Source: Papio anubis
Lineage: Eukaryota > Chordata > Mammalia > Primates > Cercopithecidae
Assembly: GCF_008728515.1 (NCBI RefSeq)
Contig: NC_044991.1
Span: forward strand, 43,294,968 to 43,358,967
DNA: 64,000 nt
Direction: 5' to 3'
The translations under genes and the position numbers were made by a program. The notes beneath the pieces are model-generated. The model saw only the letters and a list, made by a program, of their open reading frames with translations, did not search any database and was not told the origin of the DNA. Below are positions 12,381-22,627 of this stretch, piece by piece; the first letter of the stretch is position 1; each line of letters begins with the position of its first letter.

Positions 12381-12780
12381 TGTGTCAGTCCATTTTTTAT
12401 TACTATAAAGGAATGCCTACGGTTGGGTAATTTATAAAGAAAATAGGTGTATTTTGTTCACAGTTCTGCTGGCTGTACAAACATCACACCCACATCTACT
12501 CAGCTTCTGATGAAACTTCGGGAAGCCTACAATCATAGTGGAAGGCAAACGGGGAGCCAGCATGTCACATGGCATGAGGGAGCAAGAGAGAGGGAAGGAG
12601 GTGCTAGGCTCTTTTAAACAACTAGCTCTCACGTGAACTAATAATATGAAGAGGGCACCAAACTATTCATGAAGGATCTGTTCCCATGACCCAAACACCT
12701 CCCACTAGACTCCCACCTCCAACACTGGGGGTCACATTTCTATATGAGATTTGGAGGGGAGAAATATCCAAACTATATCA
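12381..12780 (-). mobile_element. 5' LTR of MaLR (MST-type) provirus
   Basis: Plus-strand text begins tgtgtcagtccatttttta and ends caaactatatca. It contains the same ordered blocks as 10357-10751 (gggtaatttataaag, ctgctggctgtacaa, ggaagcctacaatcat, gggagcaagagaga). The 5 bases outside the provirus are tttgg (10352-10356) and tttgt (12781-12785), a 4-of-5 match to a 5-bp target duplication. Confidence 0.88.
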
Positions 12781-12785
12781 TTTGT

Positions 12786-13523
12786 TTACACAACATTTCT
12801 GCATTTGTTTTGTGCACATCAATGGTTCAAAATCATGACCGATGGGTATTTTGAGAATATTTTTAAAACTATATACAATGTATGCTGAAGTCAATCACAA
12901 GTAGTCATGGGATATATTTTAGAAGTCATTATAATCATGACTTCTAAAATATGTAATAACACAATAACAATTATTCAGTGACCATCTGCAATCTCCAAAA
13001 ACATATGAAAAAATGCATGATATTATCAGAAGATTGAAGAAAATAATCGTTTATCCTCTGGGTGACAGAGAATTATCCATCCAGTGTATCTCAAAAGAGA
13101 AGATGCCCAGATAAAATTTAATTTTTGTTATTAAAAAAAATGCTAAGGAAGAAAAAGAGGAACAAAATTAACCTTCTTGCAGCTGTGTCAACCAGAATAG
13201 CAGTATGGTGCATGAGAAGAGTATAAGCTTCACTACTGGTTTTATCTATGAGAACAAAATGGGATACATTTATTATTTGTTAACTGAAATCTCTGGGCAA
13301 GTGTTCCTTGAGACTCCACATTCTCATTAGGTAAAATATGTATTATAAAACCACTTTGTAGAGAGTAGTTAACAAACATTTGTTTCTCGCACATAACCAT
13401 CCCCTACCCCATCCAATATTTATCACCAGTCAATAAATTGATAAATCATATGTCTATATACAAATGTGTATGTCATGTTTATACAAAGCTTGAAAAACAT
13501 AATCATCTGAAAGAATTCTTAAT
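12786..13523. other. No recognisable feature
   Basis: AT-rich DNA. At about 12900-12960 a short palindromic element (catgactt / aagtcat around ttataa) is present but too short to call. Confidence 0.35.
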
Positions 13524-13534
13524 AATTAATTTCA

Positions 13535-13850
13535 GGCTGGGCGTGGTGGCTCACACCTTTAATCCCAGCACTTTGGGAGGCTGAGGCAGGTGGATCACTT
13601 GAGGGCAGGAGTTGGATACCAGCCTAGACAACATGGTGAAACCCCATCTCTACTAAAAAAACAAAAATTAGCCAGGCGTGGTGGTCCGCACCTGTAATCC
13701 CAGCTACACTGGAGGCTGAGGCAGGAGAATCACTTGAACCTGGGAGACAAAGGTTGCAGTGAGCTTAGATCACACCACTACACTCCAGCCTGAGCGACAG
13801 AGTGAGACTCCATCTCAAAACAAACAAACAAAATAAAACAATACAAAAAC
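13535..13850 (+). mobile_element. Alu (S-like), full length
   Basis: Complete dimer from ggctgggcgtggtggc to an A-rich tail with caaa units. Perfect 11-bp target duplication aattaatttca at 13524-13534 and 13851-13861. Confidence 0.97.
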
Positions 13851-14264
13851 AATTAATTTCAAAACCAATTATTTTTAAAGTTTTTATACATATAATGATA
13901 AGCATTAAGGTAAGCCATGACATTATATTTCAATACATTTGTTTGTGAAAATTTAAAATAGTGTGACCTTATTAATGTAAATGAATTTGAGCATTTGTTG
14001 GTTTAACAAAGCATTTAAAAATTGTTGCATTTCTTAATAAAATTGCTAATGAACTTTCTCTCTGCATTATCAGAATTTGTTTCTGACTCTTAGAAGATAA
14101 AATAGGAACTAAAATGTGAAATGGGATAGCCAAACTGGTTACTTTTTTCCCATTCTTTGTGATTTTGTTTTGAAATTTGACTGTAGTATATGATTGTTAT
14201 TTTAAATCATATTGTACGAATTTAAAACTTAGATTTAAATAAGAGCCGGTAGTTCACTGCACTT

Positions 14265-14558
14265 ATTCTTTTTTTTTTTGAGACGGAGTCTCACTCTGTC
14301 ACCCAGGCTGGAGTGCAGTGACACAATCTCGGCTCACTGCAACCTGTGCCTCTTGGGTTCAAGCAATTCTCCTGCCTCAGTCTCCTGAGTAGCTGGGATT
14401 ACAGGTGTCCACCACCAGGCCCAGATAATTTTTTTACATTTTTAGTAGAGATGGGGTTTCACCATGTTGGCCAGGCTGGTTTTGAACTCCCCAGCTCAGG
14501 CAATCCACCCACCTCCCAAAGTACTGGGGTTACAGGCGTGAGTCACCGCTCCTGGCCG
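14265..14558 (-). mobile_element. Alu (S-like), full length
   Basis: Reverse-complement dimer with poly-T at 14270. Target duplication agttcactgcactt at 14251-14264 and 14559-14572, perfect over 14 bases. Confidence 0.97.
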
Positions 14559-14599
14559 AGTTCACTGCACTTTTAAAGCTGAAGGTGTAACCACGGGAT

Positions 14600-15304
14600 A
14601 AGTATTTTTCCTAGTGTCATTGATGTTGGTTTTTGTCATATGACTTGATTTGGCTAACGGAATGCAGGCAATAGTAACATTGTGGCTATTCTGAGCTTAG
14701 GTCTTAAGAAGCAGCTCTTGTTGGCTGGGTACAGTAGCTCACACCTGTAATCCCAGCACTTTGGGAGGCCGAGGCGGGCGGATCACCTGAGGTCAGGAGT
14801 TCGAGACCAGCCTGGCCAACATGGGGAAACTGTCTCTACTAAAAATACAAAAAAATTAGTCAGGCGTGGTGGCGGGTGCCTGTAAATCCCAGCTACTCGA
14901 GAGGCTGAGGCAGGAGAATCACTTGAACCCAGGAGGCAGAGGTTGCAGTGAGCTGAGCTTGTACCATCGCACTCCAGCCTGGGTGACAGAGCGAGACTTC
15001 ATCTCAAAATAAATAAATAAATAAATATAAATAAATTTTTTTTAAAAAAAGGAAGCAGCTCTTGTTTTCACTTTCCCCACTGGGAGCTTCCCACCTCTAA
15101 CATGAGAACACTGCCTAGGTAGCCACCAGGTAGAATACTCCCAAGCTGGGCCCCAGAATGCAGAGCAAACCTAAACTCAACCCCCAAGTCTGGGGCAGAG
15201 CCACATCAGCTGGATGACAGACGTGTGGATGACAAATAATGTTTATTGATTTATGCCAATAAACTTTTTGTGGTTGTTTCTTATGCAACAACAGTTGATT
15301 AATA
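14600..15304 (+). mobile_element. MLT1-like LTR split by an Alu
   Basis: Outside the Alu the text runs 'gacttgatttggctaacggaatg ... [Alu] ... gcagctcttgttttcact ... gcagagccacatcagctg ... aataaactttttgtgg ttgtttcttatgcaac ... gttgattaata'. That is the block order I remember for MLT1 LTRs (gccaatgg, ... agcagag ..., aataaacctttg, ttgttac, gactgatac). It is diverged and the 5' end is uncertain. Confidence 0.55.
14723..15052 (+). mobile_element. Alu (S-like), full length, inside the MLT1-like LTR
   Basis: Complete dimer with a tail of aaat units followed by a T/A mix. Perfect 14-bp target duplication aagcagctcttgtt at 14709-14722 and 15053-15066. Confidence 0.97.
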
Positions 15305-16815
15305 TAAAAGTATTACTTAAAACTTTCTTCCCTGGAATACATCTCTTATTTTATAATATAATGCAACTACTGAGTAAAATTAATTTAAAAGAATTTTCAG
15401 CAACTTGTATGAGATAAATATACTCTGTTAGGCATATAATGTTAGATGCTTAAATAAGAGAAAATAAAACTATAAATTTCTTTCTCTAATATAACACTAC
15501 CAAAGAAAATCATCCTGATGTAACTTAATGAAGACAAAAGCAATGGTACTTCTTTTATTTCTCCTTTTTATTTTTTCTTCTTCCATGTACCAGTCTGTCT
15601 GAAATAATGGTACTTCTTGATTGAGAAAACAATGCAATCACACCACTAGTTGACTGCCAGAAGAATAAATGCAGATATTGTGTTATTTTCCCATTATGAA
15701 ATCTGAAGAGGTGGTCTAGTCATGCTGAGACAATAGGAATTGCATGGTTCTGCCTGAAACTAAATCAGCAACCCTCCAAGATATTGTCAAGATCTGTCAT
15801 CATGCATAGAAATGAGGAAAACAGAGAATCTTTTTTTTTCCATTTACCAACTACTCTGAACTGCAGTATAAAATAATGTACGTGGCTATTCATATGGTGT
15901 ACATACTTAACTTTATGTGATATGGAACGGGATGTGCTATTTGGCTGTCAAGATCTGTGCTCACACTTGCCTCTGGCATGCCAGCATCACTCAGGCTTAA
16001 TTCAGAGTTCTTATGCCACGACCACTCTCTTGAATAATCATAAGACTTGGACATAAGTGCATACAACACAAAGACCAACTGTGCTGTTTTGCAGAGTGTA
16101 GTGGAATATGTAAGGCTTGGGATCTTGCAGAAACGGCAGCCCTGATAAGCAAAGAGCTCCTATGCACATCTGTAAATGGATGGTTGCATTTGCCTGAGTG
16201 GAGAGGGAGGTTGAGATTGCTACGCGTGGAGTGGCTATTATTCAAAACCAGCAACATTAAAATGTTTAGGAAATGGCTGTTACCAGTACAAAGGAGAAAT
16301 AGGAAGTTACTTAACCTGAATGAATGAACAGTCAACAAAAGAATGAAACCCATTAGAAGTTTCAGGGAGATTCTGCACTATTAGAACTTCAATGTGAAAT
16401 ATTTGAAAGGCAAAGACAGCAGAGTTAAAACATACCTCGGTAGGGCTTATGTAGCCCATCAGAAGTCCTAGTCAACAGGCTCAGTGATTCATGAATTATA
16501 CAAGATCAGCATCTGAGCAGATGCCCTCTGACGTTTCACTGGGCTTGGTGGTTCCTGGGTGGCCTCACAGCTTCTAGCTTTGCCTCTAAAATCATCTCCA
16601 AACATCATTAGTGTCCCTCCTTCTAAAGAGGTGAGCTGGAGAAGATAATTTTCTCAGTTCCTACTCTGGTGAAGCGGTCAGGTACCAACTCGGATTGGTC
16701 CCTTCCTATGTATCTGACACATGCAGGCTCTGATGTACACACCCACCCTCTAAAAAAAGGAGGCAACAGGCTGCAGTCACTCAATCACCGGTGCGAGAGA
16801 CTGTGACTAACCAGT
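15305..16815. other. No recognisable feature
   Basis: Single-copy-looking DNA. Short frames on the minus strand at 15890-16353 have no domain or signal I recognise and no codon pattern that would support a gene. Confidence 0.4.
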
Positions 16816-16890
16816 CCTGCAAACTTAAACTGGGGGCTTTAGCTTCTCTGAGTCTCAGTTTCCTCACCTATAACTGAGGTGAAATTTAGA
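16815..16890 (+). mobile_element. MIR fragment
   Basis: The text gagtctcagtttcctcacct followed by ataactgaggtgaaattta matches the conserved MIR core region (cctcagtttcctcatctgtaaaatgg). Confidence 0.6.
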
Positions 16891-18089
16891 CTTAACGAAC
16901 ATGTGGCGACTACTAACTTTATTTCCAGTAGTAAATTTTGGAAATCGAATCATGGCTACAGATCATGGATTATGGAGCAGCTCCAACTTGTTGCAGCTAG
17001 ATTTAATTTCCTCTACTCTGCACACAGAATAGCACTTAATTTTCACCCCTTAGGGAATAACTGAATAATATTACTGATATGGGGGAAAAAACTGACCAAA
17101 GGGGAATAGTTAGCACAAGGTAGGAAACATCAAATTGTCATCCCATGCAGGTAGCTTTTTGTATACACACATGGTGAGTATACGCACAATATGTGTGTCT
17201 ATCTCAACACTCACACACTCACATTTCCTGGGTTAATGCAGACATCTACCTGGTAAAGCATATTTATTTGTGTATATAAACTGGCCTGATACTTTTCTTT
17301 TAGACTAAAACGTGATGTACCCAGAGGTACGTCATTTAAAATATGAGTCAAGTTTAAAACGACAAAGAGCCTGATTCTCCCCAGTCAGTCATGCTAAATT
17401 CCATGATAGGCAGGCTTCTTTTAGTACATGTGCTATCTGCATGTGGTTGCAATTCAGTATTTATATTTGTTTTCATTCTGTGTCCCTCACAGAGGGTGGT
17501 AGAAAGGTTTAGGGAAAGAAGCAGGAAGCAAAATTGTAATTGAATTCTAGGAGAGGGGGTTGAAGCAGTTCCTGTTTCTCCTTAATTTTTTTTCTTGACA
17601 GCATCATATATGATGACATTGCAATTTGCAGTTCCCAGAGTCGGTAGCTTCTTGCTTTGCAGGCCTTGTCCTTCCTTTACTCCAGCATATCATGGTTCAC
17701 GGCCCTGTGAGCTAGGAGCCACCACCATCATGGCTTACTCATCTCTTTTTTGATGGAATGAAGTGAATGAATGAATGAGTGAAACAGATAAAGCTGCATG
17801 AGTTATGCTGCTTCGAATCCCTTTAGAAATGAACTATGGTATGAAGGAAATATATAGCACTAGGTCTAGCTGAGCAATCTGCCCTCATATTGTGCTCAAA
17901 TCCCAACTGCAGACAGAGCAGCGCTGGCAACAATGAAGGTTTTCCTCTTGATGGTGTCCCAGGGGAGCTTTGGACACCAGTGCAGGAGGCAAGAACTGCA
18001 AGGGCCAAGGCAGGGACCATCACCTGCTTCAAAACTCTGCAGGCCTCCTTGGTCCCAAGTTCTATTCTGATTGCCAAGTACAGACATCA
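16891..18089. other. No recognisable feature
   Basis: Mixed-composition DNA. A short (aatg)n-like run (gaatgaatgaatgag) lies near 17766. No gene seen. Confidence 0.4.
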
Positions 18090-18195
18090 CTGGAATCAAA
18101 GCTCTGTGAGGTCAAGAACTTGATCTGCGTTGTTCACTGTTGTGTGCCTAGTGCTTAGAACTATGTCTGACCTATAGTATTCACTCAGTAAATAT
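18090..18195 (+). mobile_element. L2 3'-end relic
   Basis: Ordered L2 blocks: ctctgtgaggtcaagaactt, gttcactgttgtgtgcct, agtgcttagaac, tattcactcagtaaatatgt. Confidence 0.7.
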
Positions 18196-18418
18196 GTGAT
18201 CAATAGATTAATTAGTTAAAAGAAAAACACAATTAATTAAGTTGAGCATTAAGTTTTTATTAACATTTCAGCTCAGTTTGGGAGCACAGCAAAACCTTCA
18301 CCTTCTACTCCAAGGATTTTTTTTTTTTTTTTTACAGGTATCATGATGAGTACTTCATTTTCACAATTACAGAACCTTCCTTCTAGTCCTCTTGGGAACT
18401 GGAGGCGGTTTGGAAGCA

Positions 18419-18622
18419 GAGTTGCCAGATAAAATACAGGATGTCTGGGTAAATTTGAATTCCAGCTAAACAACAAATAATAATTTTTATATAAGTACAT
18501 CCCAGTCAGTGCATGGGATCTACTTATACTTTAAAAAAAAAAAAAAAAAAAAAATCATTGCTCAACTAAAATTTAAATTTAACTGGGCATATTGCATTTT
18601 TGTTAAATTCAGCCATCCTATT
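18419..18622. mobile_element. Palindromic MITE-like element, copy 1
   Basis: Imperfect palindrome of about 200 bases. The left half reads cagagttgccagataaaata and aaatttgaattccagctaaa. The right half is its complement (taaaatttaaatttaactgg, gttaaattcagccatcct). The centre holds aagtacatccca / gatctacttata, again complementary. A run of 22 A at 18533-18554 interrupts the right half. Copy 2 lies at 22440-22627. I remember this as a short DNA-transposon-type repeat but not by name. Confidence 0.7.
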
Positions 18623-19088
18623 TCTCAACACCTAGAAATGCAGCTATTTACTCCAGCCTCTTTCTCCTGAGGCTGTTTACCTATTTTCAGGATCTAAGAG
18701 AACATGCACACTCCCTCTCTCTCATGCACGAGGCCAAATTCTTTTCCACTAGAAACACTCCCCCATTTTTCATCAGCAAATATAAGGTATGTTAGCAAGT
18801 GACCACTAGGACCCAGGGCAAGCCCGAGGCTGCAGTATTTGCCCTTGCTCTGCCTTCAGAGCAATAAGCTGCCTGGTCTCCTCTATCTCTCAGCTTTTCT
18901 GGAGAGGTGGCAGGCACCAGTCCATCGTGTCCCCCCACCTGCAGAGGTGCATATCAAACTCCCCAAAGAGTCCCGTTGAAGCCCCTCTCACTGGGCTTAG
19001 AAAGAGAGAGACAGGCCACTTTCTATCATCCTCCGGGTCTCATAACTCTCTCTGAGACCCAAAATTCATTTGGAGGCTTCCGGGGAAA
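18623..19088. other. No recognisable feature
   Basis: Mixed-composition DNA; no repeat or gene recognised. Confidence 0.4.
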
Positions 19089-19198
19089 TTTATAATTTAA
19101 TATCGTAGTACACTTTATCATTAGACATCTTTGCTTTACCTGCAAAGCCCCTTCCCCTTCTCTTTTTACCCAATACACATTTTAACATAAACAAATCC
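19089..19198 (+). repeat. Left arm of a 110-bp near-perfect inverted repeat
   Basis: This segment is the reverse complement of 20225-20334. I count two mismatches in 110 bases, one near each end. It contains ttgctttacctgcaaagccc and cttccccttctctttttacc. It is not part of any interspersed repeat I recognise. See findings. Confidence 0.93.
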
Positions 19199-20224
19199 TT
19201 AATGAGAACAAATAGTCAGGAAGAAGCATCCCTGGCTAAAAGCCATGGAGAAGGCCTTAGTTTTAATCCCTCAGAAGCAGACTTGGAGACAAGGACTCAC
19301 GTGCTAGTGGTCTATTAGGAGACAGATCCCAGGAAATATCAGCAGGGGAGTGGGGAAGTGAGACAGGGAAAGGAGAGCAGTTAAAACAGGGTGCATTATC
19401 AAGCGAGTTACCACAGCAGGCTACTAGAGCTCAAGCCCACTGAAGAGCTTGGGGAGACAGAGCAGGGCAAGCACTTCGGGGAGAGAAGGAAGCTCAGGTA
19501 GGTATCCACCGACTCCTAATTGTCATTGAGTCATGCCACCAAGGGCATGAACACTCCAGCATTTCTGTTGGTGAAAGGTTCCTGCTCCTGACAAAAGCCC
19601 TCAGGCAGAATCACAGCTATTCTAGGAGGCAGCATTTACAGGTGAGTACGAGGGAGTGGGCAGGGCAAGACAGCTCCTGCACACTGGGAAGTGAGGGTTG
19701 TCTTCAAAGTTGATCGCAGTGGTCCAAAGAAGGAAATAATCCAGATATCTGAACATACACTATCACAAGCATCAGGGCCTTTTAAAACACATGCTGTAAA
19801 ATCATTCTGTCTCCCTCTCATCAGCCATTTCATACCATTTTGACTTTTATTGAATTAATTTCTCTGAGCTTTCACCCATACAGGGTGCCTGCTACTCAGT
19901 TTTACCAGCAACACCCCCACACAAGTTAAAAATCACGGCCTTGTAATGAGACCAAACTTCCTGAGCCAGCTTCATTGTGCATGAGCTTTTCTCTCAGATG
20001 GGATTGTTATTCTCAAGAAGTTCCTATTACTCATGGGTATACTGCTAGTGTATATTTGGCTGTTACGTCCAAATGCAGTCACACCAACTTCTCAAGTTTA
20101 CCTTTAGCAAGGGCATAGTCTGTTGCATAATGCAGAGCTAGACACTTTGATGGCAGCTTTGTTCTAAATAAGAACTTTGATGTCCAGAGAAACTGGACTT
20201 CAGTAATCCTTGTTTATGTTAAAT
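19199..20224. other. Spacer between the arms of the inverted repeat
   Basis: 1026 bases of mixed DNA with no repeat or gene recognised. The segment next to the right arm has a small tandem repeat, tttatgttaaat / tttatgttaaaa. Confidence 0.5.
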
Positions 20225-20334
20225 GGATTCGTTTATGTTAAAATGTGTATTGGGTAAAAAGAGAAGGGGAAGGGGCTTTGCAGGTAAAGCAAAGATGTCT
20301 AATGATAAAGTGTACTACAATATTAAATTATAAA
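20225..20334 (-). repeat. Right arm of the 110-bp inverted repeat
   Basis: Reverse complement of 19089-19198 with two mismatches. Homology stops abruptly on both sides: beyond 20334 the text is gccatgggag, which has no counterpart beside 19089. Confidence 0.93.
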
Positions 20335-21559
20335 GCCATGGGAGGAGGGATTTGTTATAGTTAGCAGAGCTTATAGAGTTGTGGGAAAAGCTGGGGAAAT
20401 GAAGGAGCTGGGGGAAAGTTGGAAGATGGGGGAAGTCACCATCCAGTCAATCTGAGAAGCCAAGGGTGCCTAGCCATGCAAGAGAAGCATGAAGAGAAGC
20501 TTCATAGAGAGGGAAGTGCACGCCTGGGGCTGTAGCCTCTGTGGGTCAGCAGTCAAGCCTGTAGTGCTGGGCCTTGGGCCATGCTAGGTCAACGTGGCAA
20601 GCAGGGAGAAAGAAGAGCAAGACGCAGGGTGGAGGAAAGATCAAGCCAGAACTTGCCAGCATCTCTGTGACTGTCATCACATCGAACTGTGACAACCTTC
20701 AGAGAGGAATGGTTGCTGCTTCACTTCTACCTTCAAAACTCTTCTTTTAGCCAACCCAACCAGAGTTACACAGGGCAGGGGATTCTTGGAAATAGAATTC
20801 CAACTTAATCAAGTTGAAACACTATATACAGTTTCTTTACAATGATTTGGGGACAGCAGTGCTAGCAATCTCCTTCCCAAGGGTGTGACATGAATGCTAT
20901 GAAATGGCATTTTGGATATGTATGTATTAGCCTTTTCCTTCACATATTTGCACCAGAATATTTTGCACTGTTGTTGGGGGGAGATGGCAGCAGTCATATT
21001 TATATTTGCCTCTAATCTGTAACAGATAGGAAGATATTTTACTATTTCTAGTGTCATCTTCTTTTTCTGACTTCTAGTAGTATACAGCAAGCTTTAGGGA
21101 GTCTTTATTTCAATTTATTGGAAGGAAATTACTTAGCTACATCCATTTACCTCCTTGGCTACATGAAATTGGCTAGCTAAGAAAGTGATGTTAGAGGCAA
21201 GGGGCTTTAAAACTTTCTCTTAAAAAATTCTGTTCTCTGTTGCAAATGTTTTGTATGAATTTGAGAAGTCACATGAAATTCCTATATGTTGGGCAAAAAT
21301 ACCCAGCTTTCCATCTTGAGGAATAATGAGTCAAACTGATTGGAATGGATTTGGCTCAGAACAGGCCTGATGAAACTGAAAAGAAGGGATAAACTAATCC
21401 TTTCTCTGGCACAGCTGTCTCTTTAACAGTACTGAAAGAAACAAAATTCTACTACCCCCATAAAGAAAACAATAGTTTGTTCTAATAATCCCTCTTATTA
21501 AATATTCACAATCCATCTTGAAAGACATCAGTTGTTGAGATCCACTTAATCATAATGTA
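20335..21559. other. No recognisable feature
   Basis: Mixed to AT-rich DNA; no gene or named repeat seen. Confidence 0.4.
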
Positions 21560-21567
21560 CATCCAGT

Positions 21568-21632
21568 TTCCTCCCCTCCCCTCCCCTCTCTTCTCCTCTC
21601 CCCTCCCCTTCCCTCTCTTCTCCTCTCCCTTT
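21568..21632. repeat. C/T-rich simple sequence (TCCCC/CTCTC)
   Basis: A degenerate CT-only tract next to the tail end of the following minus-strand Alu, probably derived from that tail. Confidence 0.85.
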
Positions 21633-21902
21633 CTCAACCAAGTCTTGCTCTGTCTCCCAGGCTGGAGTGCAGTGGTGCAATCTTGACTCACTGCAGCGTT
21701 TATGTCTCAGGTTCAAGCTATTCTCATGTTTCAGCCTCCTGAGTAGCTGGGATTACAGGCACGCACCACCATACCCAGCTAATTTGTGTATTTTTAGCAG
21801 AGATGTGGTTTCACCATGTTGGCCAGACTGACCTCAGGTGATCCGCCTGCCTCAGCCTCCCAAAGTGCTGGGATTACAAGTGTGAGCCACTGCTCCTGGC
21901 CC
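21633..21902 (-). mobile_element. Alu (S-like)
   Basis: Reverse-complement dimer: caagtcttgctctgtctccc, middle linker gctaatttgtgtatttttag, 5' end at ctgctcctggcc. About 10 bases are missing in the right-hand part (ggccagactgacctcagg, where the usual form has gtctcgaactc between). Confidence 0.93.
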
Positions 21903-22039
21903 AGGATTCTTTTCATTGTGTGTGTAATTCTAGTACTGTACAGATATAGCAGTGATGAATTAGCAACATTGGAATTTAAATTTGGTGAAATTCTTGAAAT
22001 AATTTTACATAATAAAACCATAGATAACACTATGAGTCA

Positions 22040-22160
22040 GTCATCAAAAGTTCATGAGCACCCACTGTCTGCCAGTTGTTTCACAAGATACCGACTGTGA
22101 TGTGGAAAGGGTCACTTCCTTCCAACCATAGCTTCTTACAAGTTAATGCTCTAGTTGACT
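22040..22160 (-). mobile_element. L2 relic
   Basis: 'tcatgagcacccactgtctgccagttgtttcacaagatac' fits the reverse complement of an L2 3' end (gagcacctactatgtgccag). Low sequence conservation beyond this. Confidence 0.4.
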
Positions 22161-22439
22161 TAAAACACTCTCTCACATGTAGGTACTGATATAATTTTTT
22201 TAATGTACTAAATGTTTAACATTTGAGTTACATTTTTGGACAGATGGTTACATTTTTAAAAAGAGGGAGAAGTTTATAAGATATTCAGTTGCTCTACAAA
22301 GCTCTTTTGAGATGTTATATTTGTGAAAAGGTGCTTGACATGGAAAAATAATACTCTAGTAGTAGAGCATAGCATAGTTAAATATCCAGATTTGGTTGGC
22401 CCAAGAAAGCAGACATCCCTGAAAAATGTCTTCTACCCA

Positions 22440-22627
22440 CAGTTGCCAGATTTAGCAAATAGAAATACAGGATGCCCAGTTAAATTTGAATTTCAGTTAC
22501 AAAACAAATCATTTTTTAGGATAAGTATATTCCATACATTATTTGGGATGTACTTATGCTAAGACCATATTATTTACCTCATATTCAAATTTGATTGAGA
22601 GTGCTGTATTTTATCTGGCAACCCTAC
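22440..22627. mobile_element. Palindromic MITE-like element, copy 2
   Basis: Terminal inverted repeats cagttgccagatttagc (22439) and ctggcaaccct (ending 22625). Internal complementary blocks: ggataagtatattcc / gggatgtacttat, and ttaaatttgaatttcag / attcaaatttgattg. Same layout as 18419-18622, without the A-run. Confidence 0.72.
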
